From Streptomyces venezuelae (GTDB taxonomy: Bacteria; Actinomycetota; Actinomycetes; Streptomycetales; Streptomycetaceae): a stretch of 64,000 nucleotides of DNA. The DNA lies in contig NZ_CP029191.1 in the NCBI RefSeq assembly GCF_008642335.1, forward strand, positions 3,286,001 through 3,350,000, read 5' to 3'. The position numbers and the translations under genes were made by a program. How positions within the stretch are numbered: position 1 is the first letter of the stretch; every line of letters starts with the position of its first letter. Of the stretch, positions 10,843 to 19,666 are shown in pieces. Below the pieces are notes generated by a model, which did no database searches, was not told where the DNA came from, and saw only the letters and a program-made list of their open reading frames with translations.

Positions 10843-11702
10843 CAGCGGTCCCCCCTCCGCGCCACCGCGAACACCCTGCGGAACGGGAACACCGTGCCGT
10901 GAGGTGTGGGTGGGTAGGCCTCGCGGAGGAGGGTGCCGTACTCCTTCAGGAACTTCTCCGTCGCCGCCGCGTCGTCCGACAGGGCCGTCAGGACCGGGCG
11001 CAGGCCCGTGCCCTTCACCCAGTCCAGGACCGGGTCCTCGCCCGCGAGGAGGTGCTGGTACGTCGTCTCCCACGCGTCGACCTCGCAGCCGAGGTCCGCG
11101 AGCCGTGCCAGGTACGCGCCCGGCGAGAGCACCGCGTCCGCGTGGCGCAGGACGTCGCCGAGGCGGTCGCGCCAGCGGGGGGACGCGGCGAGGTCGCGCA
11201 TCAGGACGTGGCTCGGCGCGTCGAAGTTGCCCGGCACCTGGAAGGCGAACGTTCCGCCGGGTGTGAGCGCCTCGATCCACGCCGGGAAGGAGGCGGTGTG
11301 GCCCGGCACCCATTGCAGGGTCGCGTTGGAGAGGATCAGGTCGTATGTGCCGGGGGCCGGGGTCCAGGCTGCGGCGTCCGTCCACTCGAAGTCCAGGCGG
11401 CCGCCGCCCTCCGTGGGGCCCGCCAGTTCCGCCGCCCTCGCCAGCATCGCCGCCGAGTTGTCGAAGCCCGTGACGTGCGCGGTGGGCCAGCGGGCCGTGA
11501 GGAGCCGGGTGACGTTGCCGGGGCCGCAGCCGAGGTCGGCGATGCGGGGCGGGCGCCCGGACGCGGGGAGTTCCGGGACGCGGGCCAGCAGGTCGGCGAA
11601 GGGGCGGGAGCGGTGGTCGGCGTGGCGGAGGTACTGGTGGGGGTCCCAGGTGGCGGCGGCAGACATGGGGGGCTCGGTAGGCATGGGGGGCTCGGCAGGC
11701 AT
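10842..11702 (-). CDS. tam: SAM-dependent methyltransferase, trans-aconitate 2-methyltransferase-like
   Basis: A 286-residue class I methyltransferase that would methylate trans-aconitate, an aconitase inhibitor. It has the Tam-type N-terminus WDPHQYLRHADHRSRPFADLL, SAM motif I IADLGCGPGNVTRLL (about residue 57) and motif II around VTGFDNSAAML. Motif IV follows as YDLILSNATLQWVPGH. The first ATG at 11702 was chosen because GAGGAGG lies 9 nt upstream. Two further in-frame ATGs follow at 18-bp spacing (11684, 11666) in a small tandem repeat coding MPAEPP-MPTEPP-M. It diverges from marR across a palindrome. Confidence 0.85.
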   Translation of the reverse strand: MPAEPPMPTEPPMSAAATWDPHQYLRHADHRSRPFADLLARVPELPASGRPPRIADLGCGPGNVTRLLTARWPTAHVTGFDNSAAMLARAAELAGPTEGGGRLDFEWTDAAAWTPAPGTYDLILSNATLQWVPGHTASFPAWIEALTPGGTFAFQVPGNFDAPSHVLMRDLAASPRWRDRLGDVLRHADAVLSPGAYLARLADLGCEVDAWETTYQHLLAGEDPVLDWVKGTGLRPVLTALSDDAAATEKFLKEYGTLLREAYPPTPHGTVFPFRRVFAVARRGDR

Positions 11703-11755
11703 GGGCGTGGGCCTCCTCGGTTACGGGGGTCTGGCCTCATCCTGAACCCGAGGTA

Positions 11756-11769
11756 TCTTGACGTCAAGA
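11756..11769. promoter_or_regulatory. 14-bp perfect palindrome between tam and marR (MarR operator candidate)
   Basis: TCTTGACGTCAAGA is a perfect palindrome in the 102-bp divergent gap, 36 bp before the MarR start and 54 bp before the tam start. MarR proteins typically bind such palindromes in their own divergent promoters. TACACT at 11792-11797 could be the marR -10. Confidence 0.6.
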
Positions 11770-11804
11770 GACTTCACGTCGACAGACCCCCTACACTGAT
11801 CGTC

Positions 11805-12302
11805 ATGGAGGACGAGGTCGATCGGCTGGTCGCAGCGTGGCGCCGGGAGCGCCCTGACCTCGACGTGGAACCACTCGAGGTGCTCAGCCGCGTGAGCAGG
11901 CTCGCGCGGCACCTGGACCGCGCCCGCAGGCTCGCCTTCTCGGAGCACAACCTGGAGCCGTGGGAGTTCGACGTCCTGACGTCGCTGCGGCGCGCGGGCG
12001 CGCCCTACCAGCTCTCCCCCGGGCAGCTGCTCACCCAGACCCTGGTGACCTCGGGCACCATGACGAACCGCATCGACCGCCTCGCGAAGAAGGGCCTCGT
12101 CGAGCGTCTGCCCGATCCGAGCGACCGGCGCGGCGTCCTCGTACGCCTGACCGCCGAGGGCCGGGACCGCGCGGACCAGGCCCTAGCCGGACTGCTCGAA
12201 CAGGAGCGGGCGATCCTCGCGGAGCTCTCCCGCGCCCAGCGCGCCGAACTGGCCGCGCTGCTACGCCAGCTGACCGCCCCGTTCGACAACATCCCCGGCT
12301 AG
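11805..12302 (+). CDS. MarR-family transcriptional regulator
   Basis: A 165-residue winged-helix regulator. The N-terminal dimer helices (LDVEPLEVLSRVSRLARHLDR) lead to the recognition region (LTQTLVTSGTMTNRIDRLAKKGLVERLPDPSDRRGVLVRLTAEG). The DRR wing motif is typical of MarR. The ATG at 11805 fits the family start. Divergent from tam-VOC with a palindrome between, so it probably represses that operon and itself (inference). Its last 42 bases overlap the end of the convergent LuxR gene. Confidence 0.92.
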   Translation: MEDEVDRLVAAWRRERPDLDVEPLEVLSRVSRLARHLDRARRLAFSEHNLEPWEFDVLTSLRRAGAPYQLSPGQLLTQTLVTSGTMTNRIDRLAKKGLVERLPDPSDRRGVLVRLTAEGRDRADQALAGLLEQERAILAELSRAQRAELAALLRQLTAPFDNIPG

Positions 12303-13037
12303 GTCGGCGGGTCCCACGCCCGCGCGCCGGGCGAGCGCCACGGCGGCGAGGGTGGAGTGGACGCCCAGCTTCCCCAGCACGTTCTGCATGTGCGTCCGCA
12401 CCGTGTGCGGGGAGAGGAAGAGCCGCTCGGCGACCGCCTTGCGGCCGAGCCCCGCCACCATGCAGCGCAGCACCTCCCGCTCACGCGGGGTCAGCGACTC
12501 CACGAGCCGCTCGGACTCGGTGCGGTGCTTGCGGGCCGCGGTCAGCTCGCGCAGGACGCCGGTGAGCAGGGCGGGCGGCAGGTGGGTCTCGTCGCGGAGC
12601 ACGCCGCGTATGACCGTCAGGAGACGGGACAGCGAGCAGTCCTTGGCGACCCAGCCCGACGCGCCCGCCTGGAGGGCGAGCGCCGCGCGGCGCGGGTCGT
12701 CCTTCTCGGCGAGCACGACCGTGCGCACGGCGGGCTGGCCCGAACGGACACCCGCGACCAACGAGATGCCGTCGACGAGCCCGTCGGCGTTGCCGTCCTG
12801 CACGGAGACCGCGGGCCGCGTGCCCTGAAGTGCGCTCGCGGTGCTGCCGAGGTCGGCGTCGACGAGCAGCACGTCGTATCTGCGGCCTTCGGTGACCGCG
12901 CGCTCCAGGCAGCGCAGCGCGGCGGGGCCGCTGCCGGCCGCGGACACGTCGACGTCCGGTTCGGCCGCGAGCGCCGCGGCCAGCGACTCGGCGAAGATGC
13001 GGTGGTCGTCGACGACCAGGACTCGAATGCGAACCAC
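12261..13037 (-). CDS. LuxR/NarL-type response regulator with an insertion in the receiver
   Basis: A 258-residue orphan regulator. The receiver begins VRIRVLVVDDHRIFAESLA. The acidic pair (VVDDH), the candidate phospho-acceptor (LLVDADL) and a Lys (VAKDC) are present, but the usual Thr/Ser is Ala in VVLAEKDD. About 23 extra residues (GSTASALQGTRPAVSVQDG and following) sit right after the phospho-acceptor strand. The C-terminal HTH_LuxR is intact: LTPREREVLRCMVAGLGRK then SPHTVRTHMQNVLGKL. The GTG at 13037 follows AAGGGGG. No kinase gene is adjacent. It ends inside the marR 3' end (42-bp convergent overlap). Confidence 0.85.
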   Translation of the reverse strand: MVRIRVLVVDDHRIFAESLAAALAAEPDVDVSAAGSGPAALRCLERAVTEGRRYDVLLVDADLGSTASALQGTRPAVSVQDGNADGLVDGISLVAGVRSGQPAVRTVVLAEKDDPRRAALALQAGASGWVAKDCSLSRLLTVIRGVLRDETHLPPALLTGVLRELTAARKHRTESERLVESLTPREREVLRCMVAGLGRKAVAERLFLSPHTVRTHMQNVLGKLGVHSTLAAVALARRAGVGPADLAGDVVERGGQLA

Positions 13038-13211
13038 AGAAACCCCCTTCCCCACGCTCCCTGCCGGAAGCGGGGGATACCCCATCATCGGAGAACGCCT
13101 GGTGCGGGTACGGCGCACGGAGCGGAGGCTTGACGCGGTCGCACGGCCGCCGCCGCGCTGTCACCGCCACCCCCACGCCGGGCGCCGTACCCGACTGTCT
13201 CGCCCCCTGAT

Positions 13212-13235
13212 CAGTGCCGGCCCCCACCGGCACTG
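13212..13235. other. 9-bp perfect hairpin between luxR and acetyltransferase genes
   Basis: CAGTGCCGG (13212-13220), a 6-nt loop and CCGGCACTG (13227-13235) lie in the 277-bp divergent gap 13038-13314. Nothing else stands out in that gap. It could be an operator or a leader structure. Confidence 0.35.
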
Positions 13236-13314
13236 CCCTTCAGAGTAGGGCCGGACGCCGGGAGCGGAAGGTGATTTGCAGAACTGGTTGGCCAGCGCGT
13301 TTATGGTGAGCCTT

Positions 13315-13758
13315 ATGTTTCGTATTGAGACGGGAGTCGACAAGGAGCGGCTCGGTCTGCTTCGCTCGCGGCTGAGCGAGACGAACACGGCGGCGTCACC
13401 GGAGCTCAGAGCCCTGCGCGGGACGCGTGAGGACCAGGAAGTCCCGCTGGCCGTATGGGCGTTGGACGGGCGGGGCGGCCTCGCGGCGGGCCTCGCAGCG
13501 CACACGTGGGCGCGCTGGCTGCACGTGAACCACCTCTGGGTCGACGACCGGCACCGCGGGGCGGGGCTCGGTTCGCGCCTTCTGGCCGAGGCGGAGCGGG
13601 TGGCCCGCGAGGAGCGCGGGTGCGTCAACTCCCGTGTGGAGACCTGGGACTTCCAGGCTCCCGGCTTCTACCGGAACCAGGGGTACGAGCTGGTGAGCGT
13701 GATCCCCGACTACCCCGAGGGCGTCAAGGAGTTCACGCTCACCAAGCGGCTCGGCTGA
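13315..13758 (+). CDS. GNAT-family N-acetyltransferase
   Basis: A 147-residue acetyltransferase. The acetyl-CoA loop is seen as HLWVDDRHRGAGLGSRLLAEAE (R-x-x-G-x-G/A type, about residues 78-99). VETWDFQAPGFYRNQGYEL follows, as in GNATs that act on small molecules. The substrate is unknown. The ATG at 13315 has GGTGAG just upstream. An in-frame ATG at 13303 and TTG at 13276 are alternatives. Convergent with the DoxX-like gene. Confidence 0.8.
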   Translation: MFRIETGVDKERLGLLRSRLSETNTAASPELRALRGTREDQEVPLAVWALDGRGGLAAGLAAHTWARWLHVNHLWVDDRHRGAGLGSRLLAEAERVAREERGCVNSRVETWDFQAPGFYRNQGYELVSVIPDYPEGVKEFTLTKRLG

Positions 13759-13779
13759 GAGCACCGGTGACGACGGGTC

Positions 13780-14127
13780 TCAGGCCGCGAGGCCCAGGGC
13801 CAGGGCGCCGATCACCGGCGCCGCGTACATCAGCGGGAACGGGATGTGCGTGTACCAGCGCGCCCGCACCACGGTGACGACGGCACCGGCGAAGTACAGC
13901 ACCAGGGCGATGCCCGCGACGGCCCCGACGACGGGCACGAACAGGCCCGCGACCAGGCCCAGCGCGCCCGCGGCCTTGGCGGTGCCGAGCCAGGGCAGCC
14001 ACGCCATGGGGATGCCGTAGTCGGCGATGGGCTTCACGACCCACTCGGCGCGCAGGAAGACGGAGACGGCGGAGAAGGCCACCATCGCGGCGGCGACCAG
14101 CGTGACGACTGCACAGGTTGTGGACAT
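13780..14127 (-). CDS. DoxX-like small membrane protein
   Basis: 115 residues with four predicted membrane helices: CAVVTLVAAAMVAFSAVSVF near the N-terminus, AKAAGALGLVAGLFVPVVG, VAGIALVLYFAGAVVTVVRA and MYAAPVIGALALGLAA. The helix-2 pattern (WLGTAKAAGALGL) is typical of DoxX-like proteins. The biochemical role is not known. It lies downstream of the gal operon but is separated by 129 bp. Confidence 0.75.
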   Translation of the reverse strand: MSTTCAVVTLVAAAMVAFSAVSVFLRAEWVVKPIADYGIPMAWLPWLGTAKAAGALGLVAGLFVPVVGAVAGIALVLYFAGAVVTVVRARWYTHIPFPLMYAAPVIGALALGLAA

Positions 14128-14256
14128 GGCGGGTGCTCCTCATCGGGCGGTGGCTTTTTCACTGCCCTGACGGAACCGGCCACGGGAGTGTGACCGGTCC
14201 ACGGCACCTGTTCCGAAAAACTTTTCCGGCGGCTCCCTCGGCGCCCTTTCGCCCGC

Positions 14257-15411
14257 TCAGGCCTCCCGCCGCGCCCCCGCCGACGCCTCCGCGGGGAACA
14301 CGCGCGGCGCCGTGAAGCCCGCCGTGGCGAAGGCCTCCAGGACCGACTTCGTCACCGTGTCCTCGTCCGCCGACTCCACCAGGACGACCGCGGAGCCGCC
14401 GAAGCCGCCGCCGGTCATCCGGGCGCCGAGCGCGCCCGCAGCGTTCGCGGAGGTGACGACCAGGTCCAGCTCGGGGCAGGAGATGCGCAGGTCGTCGCGG
14501 AGCGAGGCGTGCCCTTCGGTGAGGACGGGGCCGGTCGCGCGGACGTCGCCGGAGTCGAGGAGGCCGATGACCCGCTCGACGCGGTGGTTGTCCGAGACGA
14601 TGTGGCGGACATAGCGGCGGATCCTGTCGTCCGTCAACTGGGCCAGCGCCGCCGGGAGTTCGTCGTACGCGATGTCCCGCAGGTGCGGGACGCCGAGGAC
14701 GCGCGCGCCCTCCTCGCAGCCGGCCCGCCGCTCCGCGTACGCCCCGTCGCCCAGCTCGTGCTTGACGCGGGTGTCGACGACGAGCAGCCGCAGGCCGTGC
14801 GCGGCGAGGTCGAAGGGGACCTGCCGTATCGCCAGGTCGCGGCAGTCCAGGTGCAGGGCGTGGCCCTCCGTGGCGCACGCGGACGCCATCTGGTCCATGA
14901 CGCCGCACGGCACGCCGACGAAGGCGTTCTCGGCGCGCTGGGCGAGGACCGCGAGGCGCGGCCGGTCCAGGCCGAGTCCGTAGAGGTCGTTCATGGCGAG
15001 TGCCGTGACGACCTCCAGGGCGGCCGACGAAGAGAGGCCCGCCCCGGTCGGCACGGTCGAGGCGAGGTGGATGTCGGCGCCGCCGGAGACGTCGTGTCCC
15101 GCGTCCCGCAGCGCCCACACGACACCGGCGGGGTAGGCGGCCCAGCCGCCCTGCCCGTACTTCGAGAGGGGTTCGAGGGCGTCGACGCGGAGTTCGGCGA
15201 CGGGGGCGTCGATGTCCGCGGAGTGCAGCCGCAGCACGCCGTCGGTGCGGCGCGCCACCGCCGCCACCGCGGTGTGCGGCAGCGCGAGCGGCATGACGAA
15301 GCCCTCGTTGAAGTCCGTGTACTCGCCGATCAGGTTGACCCGGCCGGGCGCCGACCAGACGCCCTCCGGCTCGTACCCGTACAGCTCGGCGAACTTCCCC
15401 GCTACGTCCAT
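14257..15411 (-). CDS. galK: galactokinase
   Basis: Phosphorylates galactose at C1 in the Leloir pathway. The 384-residue GHMP kinase shows the galactokinase signature GRVNLIGEYTDFNEGFVMPL (about residues 23-42) and the ATP loop PTGAGLSSSAALE. The C-terminal GHMP motif TGGGFGGSAV follows. Third gene of galT-galE-galK, 30 bp after galE. It probably shares the promoter upstream of galT. Confidence 0.97.
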   Translation of the reverse strand: MDVAGKFAELYGYEPEGVWSAPGRVNLIGEYTDFNEGFVMPLALPHTAVAAVARRTDGVLRLHSADIDAPVAELRVDALEPLSKYGQGGWAAYPAGVVWALRDAGHDVSGGADIHLASTVPTGAGLSSSAALEVVTALAMNDLYGLGLDRPRLAVLAQRAENAFVGVPCGVMDQMASACATEGHALHLDCRDLAIRQVPFDLAAHGLRLLVVDTRVKHELGDGAYAERRAGCEEGARVLGVPHLRDIAYDELPAALAQLTDDRIRRYVRHIVSDNHRVERVIGLLDSGDVRATGPVLTEGHASLRDDLRISCPELDLVVTSANAAGALGARMTGGGFGGSAVVLVESADEDTVTKSVLEAFATAGFTAPRVFPAEASAGARREA

Positions 15412-15441
15412 CAGTTACCCCTCGATCCCGGTCAGGTCAGG

Positions 15442-16395
15442 TCAGCGCTGGGCGAACGCCCAGGCGTCGGCGACGATGCCCGCGAGGTCCGCGCGGGACG
15501 GATTCCAGCCGAGCCGCTCGCGCGCGGTGGCCGCGGACGCGACGAGGACCGCCGGGTCGCCGCCCCGGCGCGGGGCCACGACCTCGGGGATCGGGTGCCC
15601 GGTCACCTTGCGGACGGTCTCGATGACCTCGCGCACGGAGAAGCCGTTGCCGTTGCCGAGGTTGCAGATGAGGTGCTCGCCGTGGGTGGCGGCCGCGACG
15701 GCGAGGAGGTGGGCCTCGGCGAGGTCGGCGACGTGGATGTAGTCGCGGACGCAGGTCCCGTCGGGGGTCGGGTAGTCGTCGCCGAAGACGCTGATCGCCT
15801 CGCGCCTGCCCTGCGCGACCTGGAGGACGAGCGGGATGAGGTGCGACTCCGGGTCGTGGCGCTCACCACAGTCGCCGTACGCGCCCGCGACGTTGAAGTA
15901 GCGCAGCGAGACGGCGGCCAGGCCGTGCGCGGCCGCCTCCCCGGTGATCATGTGGTCGACGGCGAGCTTCGAGGCGCCGTAGGGCGAGGTGGGGGCGGTG
16001 GGGTCGGTCTCCGTGATGGGGGTGTTCACGGGCTCGCCGTACGTCGCGGCCGTGGAGGAGAAGACGAGCCTGCGCACGTCGGCGTCGCGCATGGCGGCGA
16101 GCAGGGCCATGGTGCCGCCGACGTTGTTGTCCCAGTACTTCTCGGGCTTCACGACGGACTCGCCGACCTGCGAGAAGGCGGCGAAGTGGAGTACGGCGTC
16201 GTAGGAGGAGTCCAGCCACTTGGCGGCATCGCGGATGTCGCCCTCGATGAACGAGGCACCGGCGGGGACGCCTTCGCGGAAGCCGGTCGAGAGGTTGTCG
16301 AGGACGGTCACCTCGTGCCCGGCCTCGAGCAGATGCTGGGCCACCACGCTCCCGACATAGCCCGCGCCACCGGTGACCAGGTACTTACCGCTCAT
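15442..16395 (-). CDS. galE: UDP-glucose 4-epimerase
   Basis: Interconverts UDP-galactose and UDP-glucose with bound NAD. This 317-residue extended SDR has [14 protein letters not shown] (GxxGxxG, residues 8-21). STAATYG supplies the catalytic Ser/Thr region and [11 protein letters not shown] the YxxxK motif. The ATG overlaps the galT stop (ATGA), showing tight coupling. Length is slightly below the E. coli enzyme but normal for actinobacteria. Confidence 0.96.
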   Translation of the reverse strand: MSGKYLVTGGAGYVGSVVAQHLLEAGHEVTVLDNLSTGFREGVPAGASFIEGDIRDAAKWLDSSYDAVLHFAAFSQVGESVVKPEKYWDNNVGGTMALLAAMRDADVRRLVFSSTAATYGEPVNTPITETDPTAPTSPYGASKLAVDHMITGEAAAHGLAAVSLRYFNVAGAYGDCGERHDPESHLIPLVLQVAQGRREAISVFGDDYPTPDGTCVRDYIHVADLAEAHLLAVAAATHGEHLICNLGNGNGFSVREVIETVRKVTGHPIPEVVAPRRGGDPAVLVASAATARERLGWNPSRADLAGIVADAWAFAQR

Positions 16396-17453
16396 GAACT
16401 CGCTACCTCTCGCAGTCGCTGGGCCGCGGCTTCCGGCGGCACGTCGTTGATGAACACGCTCATACCGGATTCGGAACCCGCGAGGAACTTCAGCTTGCCC
16501 GAAGTGCGGCGAATCGTGAAAAGTTCGAGATGGAGGGCGAAGTCGTCCCGGTTGATCCCGTCATGTCCCTCCAGCGCCCCGAAGGGCGCCTGGTGCCAGG
16601 CGGCGATGTAGGGGGTGGGGTTCTCGTCCGCGCCGAAGATCCGGTCGAAGCGCCTCAGGAGTTCCAGATAGACCTGTGGGAACTCCGCGCGCGCCGCCTC
16701 GTCGAGCGCGAGCAGGTCGGGCACCCGGCGCTTGGGGTAGAGGTGGACCTCGTAGGGCCAGTGCGCCGCGTACGGCACGAACGCGATCCAGTGTTCGCCC
16801 TCCAGGACGACCCGCTCCCCCTTGCTCTCCCTGGCGACGACGTCGTCGAAGAGGTTGCCGCCGCCCGTCGACTCCTTGAACGCGGCGAGCGAGCGCAGCA
16901 TCAGGTTCGTGCGCGGGGTGACGAAGGGGTACGCGTAGATCTGCCCGTGCGGATGGCCGAGGGTCACGCCGATCTCGGCGCCGCGGTTCTCGAAGCAGAA
17001 CACCTGCTCGACGGAGGGCAGGTGGGAGAGCTCGGCGGTCCGGTCGGTCCACGCCTCCAGGACGAGCGCGGCCTGCCCGGGGGCGAGGTCCGCGAAGGAC
17101 GCGTCGTGGTCGGAGGTGAAGCAGACGACCTCGCAGCGGCCCGCGTCGCCCGCGAGCGAGGGGAAGCGGTTCTCGAAGACCACGACGTCGTACGCCGCGT
17201 CGGGGATCTCGCTGAGCCGGTCCCCGGCGGACGGGCACAGGGGGCACTCGTCGGCGGGCGGGTGGTAGGTGCGCCCCTGTCGGTGCGAGGCGATGGCCAC
17301 GGAGTCGCCGAGCAGAGGGTCCTCGCGGACCTCCGACGTGGTGGCGACGGGCGCGAGCGGGCGCCGGTCGACGGCGTCGCGCACGGTGTCGTCGCGCACG
17401 TCGTAGTAGATGAGCTCACGACCGTCGGCGAGACGGGTCGAGGTCTTCTTCAC
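16392..17453 (-). CDS. galT: galactose-1-phosphate uridylyltransferase
   Basis: Transfers UMP from UDP-glucose to Gal-1-P. The 353 residues include CPLCPS (zinc-binding Cys pair, about residue 73), FENRFPS, and the active-site [12 protein letters not shown] (HxH, nucleophilic His, about residue 173). First gene of the operon. It diverges from the sodium:solute symporter across an AT-richer region with repeats. The ATG at 17453 follows GATGAGGAG. Confidence 0.97.
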   Translation of the reverse strand: MKKTSTRLADGRELIYYDVRDDTVRDAVDRRPLAPVATTSEVREDPLLGDSVAIASHRQGRTYHPPADECPLCPSAGDRLSEIPDAAYDVVVFENRFPSLAGDAGRCEVVCFTSDHDASFADLAPGQAALVLEAWTDRTAELSHLPSVEQVFCFENRGAEIGVTLGHPHGQIYAYPFVTPRTNLMLRSLAAFKESTGGGNLFDDVVARESKGERVVLEGEHWIAFVPYAAHWPYEVHLYPKRRVPDLLALDEAARAEFPQVYLELLRRFDRIFGADENPTPYIAAWHQAPFGALEGHDGINRDDFALHLELFTIRRTSGKLKFLAGSESGMSVFINDVPPEAAAQRLREVASS

Positions 17454-17622
17454 GTCCGGGGCTCCTCATCACCCACCCAACAGAACCGAACATAACAAAC
17501 CACAAGCCAACAGCAACGTCAACGATCACAATCAAACAAAGAACACCAACAGAACTGTTCAGTTATTGAAGCGGGAGGCGTAGGTTCCCGTCTGATCCGT
17601 TCGCGCAACGAAGCGAGTTCAC
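17454..17622. promoter_or_regulatory. gal/symporter divergent promoter region with CCAACAG repeats
   Basis: This 169-bp gap is much more A-rich on the plus strand than its surroundings. CCAACAG occurs three times (17477, 17507, 17546). The longer CCAACAGAAC occurs at 17477 and 17546. GAACTGTTC (17552-17560) is an odd-length palindrome close to the symporter. On the minus strand TTGACG at 17517-17522 could be a galT -35. Known background: the S. lividans gal operon has a galactose-inducible, glucose-sensitive promoter (galP1) with a repeat-based operator. Equating this region with it is inference. Confidence 0.6.
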
Positions 17623-19311
17623 ATGCAGTCCCCCACCACGACAACCCTGGCCGAGGGGCTTCGGCTGCCCACCAACGGCCTCGACTACGCGATCCTGGCG
17701 ATCTACTTCGCCGTGGTCCTCGGCATCGGCTTCGCCGCCCGGCGCTCCGTGAAGACCAGTCTCGACTTCTTCCTCTCGGGCCGCTCCCTGCCCGCGTGGG
17801 TCACCGGTCTCGCCTTCGTCGCCGCGAACCTGGGCGCCACCGAGATCCTGGGCATGGCCGCCACCGGCGCGCAGTACGGCGTCGCGGTCGTCCACTGGTA
17901 CTGGATCGGCGCCATCCCGGCCATGGTCTTCCTCGGCCTGGTCATGATGCCGTTCTACTACCGCAGCAAGGTCCGCTCCGTCCCCGAGTTCCTGCTCCAG
18001 CGTTTCGACAAGTCGGCGCACCTGCTCAGCTCGGCGCTCTTCGCCTTCGCGGCGATCCTCATCGCGGGCGTGAACCTCTACGCCCTCTCGATCGTCGTCG
18101 AGGCGCTCCTCGGCTGGCCGCAGTGGGTGGCGATCGTCGTCGCGGGACTCTTCGTCCTCGCGTACATCACGATCGGCGGCCTCTCCTCGGCCATCTACAA
18201 CGAAGTCCTGCAGTTCTTCGTGATCCTCGCCGCGCTGATCCCGATCTGCGTCATCGGCCTGAAGAAGGTCGGCGGCTGGGACGGTCTCACCGGATCCATC
18301 GAGAAGCAGCACGGCGAGAACTTCATGACCGCCTGGGGCGGCACCGGCATCGGTGACGCCAACCCGCTCGGCGCCAACTGGCTGACGATCATCCTCGGCC
18401 TCGGCTTCGTGCTCTCCTTCGGCTACTGGACGACCAACTTCGCCGAGGTCCAGCGCGCCCTCTCCGCGAAGAACCTCAGCGCCGCCCAGCGCACCCCGCT
18501 GATCGCCGCCTTCCCGAAGATCTTCATCGTCTTCCTGGTGATGATCCCGGGTCTGGTCGCCGCCGTCCTCGTCCCGAAGATCGGCACGGCCGGCTCCGAC
18601 CTGACGTACAACGACGCGATCCCCTATCTGATGCAGGAGCTGCTGCCCAACGGCGTCCTCGGCATCGCGGTCACCGGTCTGCTCGCCGCGTTCATGGCGG
18701 GTATGGCGGCGAACGTCTCGTCCTTCAACACCGTGTTCACGTACGACATCTGGGCGAAGTACGTGATCAAGGACCGCGAGGACGGCTACTACCTCAAGTT
18801 CGGGCGGCTCATCACCGCGATCGGCGTGCTCGCCTCGATCGGCACGGCGTTCATCGCCTCGTCGTTCTCGAACATCATGGGGTACCTGCAGACCCTCTTC
18901 TCCTTCTTCAACGTCCCGATGTTCGTCGTCTTCATCATCGGCATGTTCTGGAAGCGGGCCTCGATGAAGTCCGGCGTGTGGGGCCTCGTCGCGGGCACCG
19001 GCGCCGCGATGGTCAACTACTTCTGGATCTACAAGCAGGGCGTCATCGACATCCCGACCGACCAGGGCGCGAATTTCGTCTCGGCGATCGTCGGCTTCGT
19101 CGCCGGTGCCGTCGTGATGGTCGTGGTCACGCTCTTCACCGCGCCCAAGCCGGAGGCCGAGCTGGCGGGCCTGGTCTACGGAACGGCCTCGCCGGGCCTG
19201 GAGGACGAGGGCACGGAGGAGGGCGACGACGCCTGGTACCGCAAGCCCGCGCTGCTCGGCTGGGGCGCCATCGTGCTCGCCGCGGCCTGCTACCTGCCGT
19301 ACTCGCTCTAG
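17623..19311 (+). CDS. sodium:solute symporter (SSS family), probable galactose/sugar uptake
   Basis: A 562-residue inner-membrane carrier with about 13-14 helices, resembling the SGLT/vSGLT branch. The unwound-helix-1 stretch after AILAIYFAVVLGIGFAARR and the conserved ATGAQYGVAVVHWYWIGAIPA region are visible. FGYWTTNFAEVQRALSAKN and NVSSFNTVFTYDIW are typical SSS signatures. Its divergent position against galTEK strongly suggests it brings in galactose (inference). The ATG at 17623 is preceded by a weak ribosome site. Confidence 0.93.
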   Translation: MQSPTTTTLAEGLRLPTNGLDYAILAIYFAVVLGIGFAARRSVKTSLDFFLSGRSLPAWVTGLAFVAANLGATEILGMAATGAQYGVAVVHWYWIGAIPAMVFLGLVMMPFYYRSKVRSVPEFLLQRFDKSAHLLSSALFAFAAILIAGVNLYALSIVVEALLGWPQWVAIVVAGLFVLAYITIGGLSSAIYNEVLQFFVILAALIPICVIGLKKVGGWDGLTGSIEKQHGENFMTAWGGTGIGDANPLGANWLTIILGLGFVLSFGYWTTNFAEVQRALSAKNLSAAQRTPLIAAFPKIFIVFLVMIPGLVAAVLVPKIGTAGSDLTYNDAIPYLMQELLPNGVLGIAVTGLLAAFMAGMAANVSSFNTVFTYDIWAKYVIKDREDGYYLKFGRLITAIGVLASIGTAFIASSFSNIMGYLQTLFSFFNVPMFVVFIIGMFWKRASMKSGVWGLVAGTGAAMVNYFWIYKQGVIDIPTDQGANFVSAIVGFVAGAVVMVVVTLFTAPKPEAELAGLVYGTASPGLEDEGTEEGDDAWYRKPALLGWGAIVLAAACYLPYSL

Positions 19312-19333
19312 ACCGATCGGAGGACCGAACACC

Positions 19334-19630
19334 ATGTCCGAGCCGCACAACTCCGCGCTGCACGACGAAGTCTCCGAGCTGGAGCGCAAGTCCGCGACGG
19401 CCGCACGCCTCTTCGACATCCGGCGCATCATCGGCGGCCTGTTCGTCGTCTACGGAATCATCGTGACGATCGCCGGGATCACCGCGTCCGACGCCGACCT
19501 GAAGAAGGCCGAGGACATCAACATCAACCTGTGGACGGGCCTCGGGATGCTCGCCCTCGGGCTCTTCTTCCTGGGCTGGCTCTGGCTGCGCCCGACGGCC
19601 GCGCCCGCCGGCGAACCGGCGGACGACTGA
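19334..19630 (+). CDS. small two-helix membrane protein downstream of the symporter
   Basis: 98 residues. Coiled-coil-like N-terminus (HDEVSELERKSATAARLFD), helix RIIGGLFVVYGIIVTIAG, a short polar loop, helix LWTGLGMLALGLFFLGWLWL and a short acidic tail. The ATG at 19334 follows GGAGGAC and lies 22 bp after the symporter stop, so cotranscription is near certain. I know no function. It may be a small accessory subunit, by analogy with small partners of other SSS carriers. Confidence 0.8.
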   Translation: MSEPHNSALHDEVSELERKSATAARLFDIRRIIGGLFVVYGIIVTIAGITASDADLKKAEDININLWTGLGMLALGLFFLGWLWLRPTAAPAGEPADD

Positions 19631-19666
19631 CGTTCTGCCGACTGCCCGTACGACGAGTTCATACAG

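Noticed and set aside
17563..19431. Long minus-strand open frame across the symporter gene
   Set aside because: It is antisense to a clear SSS transporter, and its composition (His/Asp/Arg/Gly repeats) is a typical GC-rich mirror frame. No domain or ribosome site supports it.
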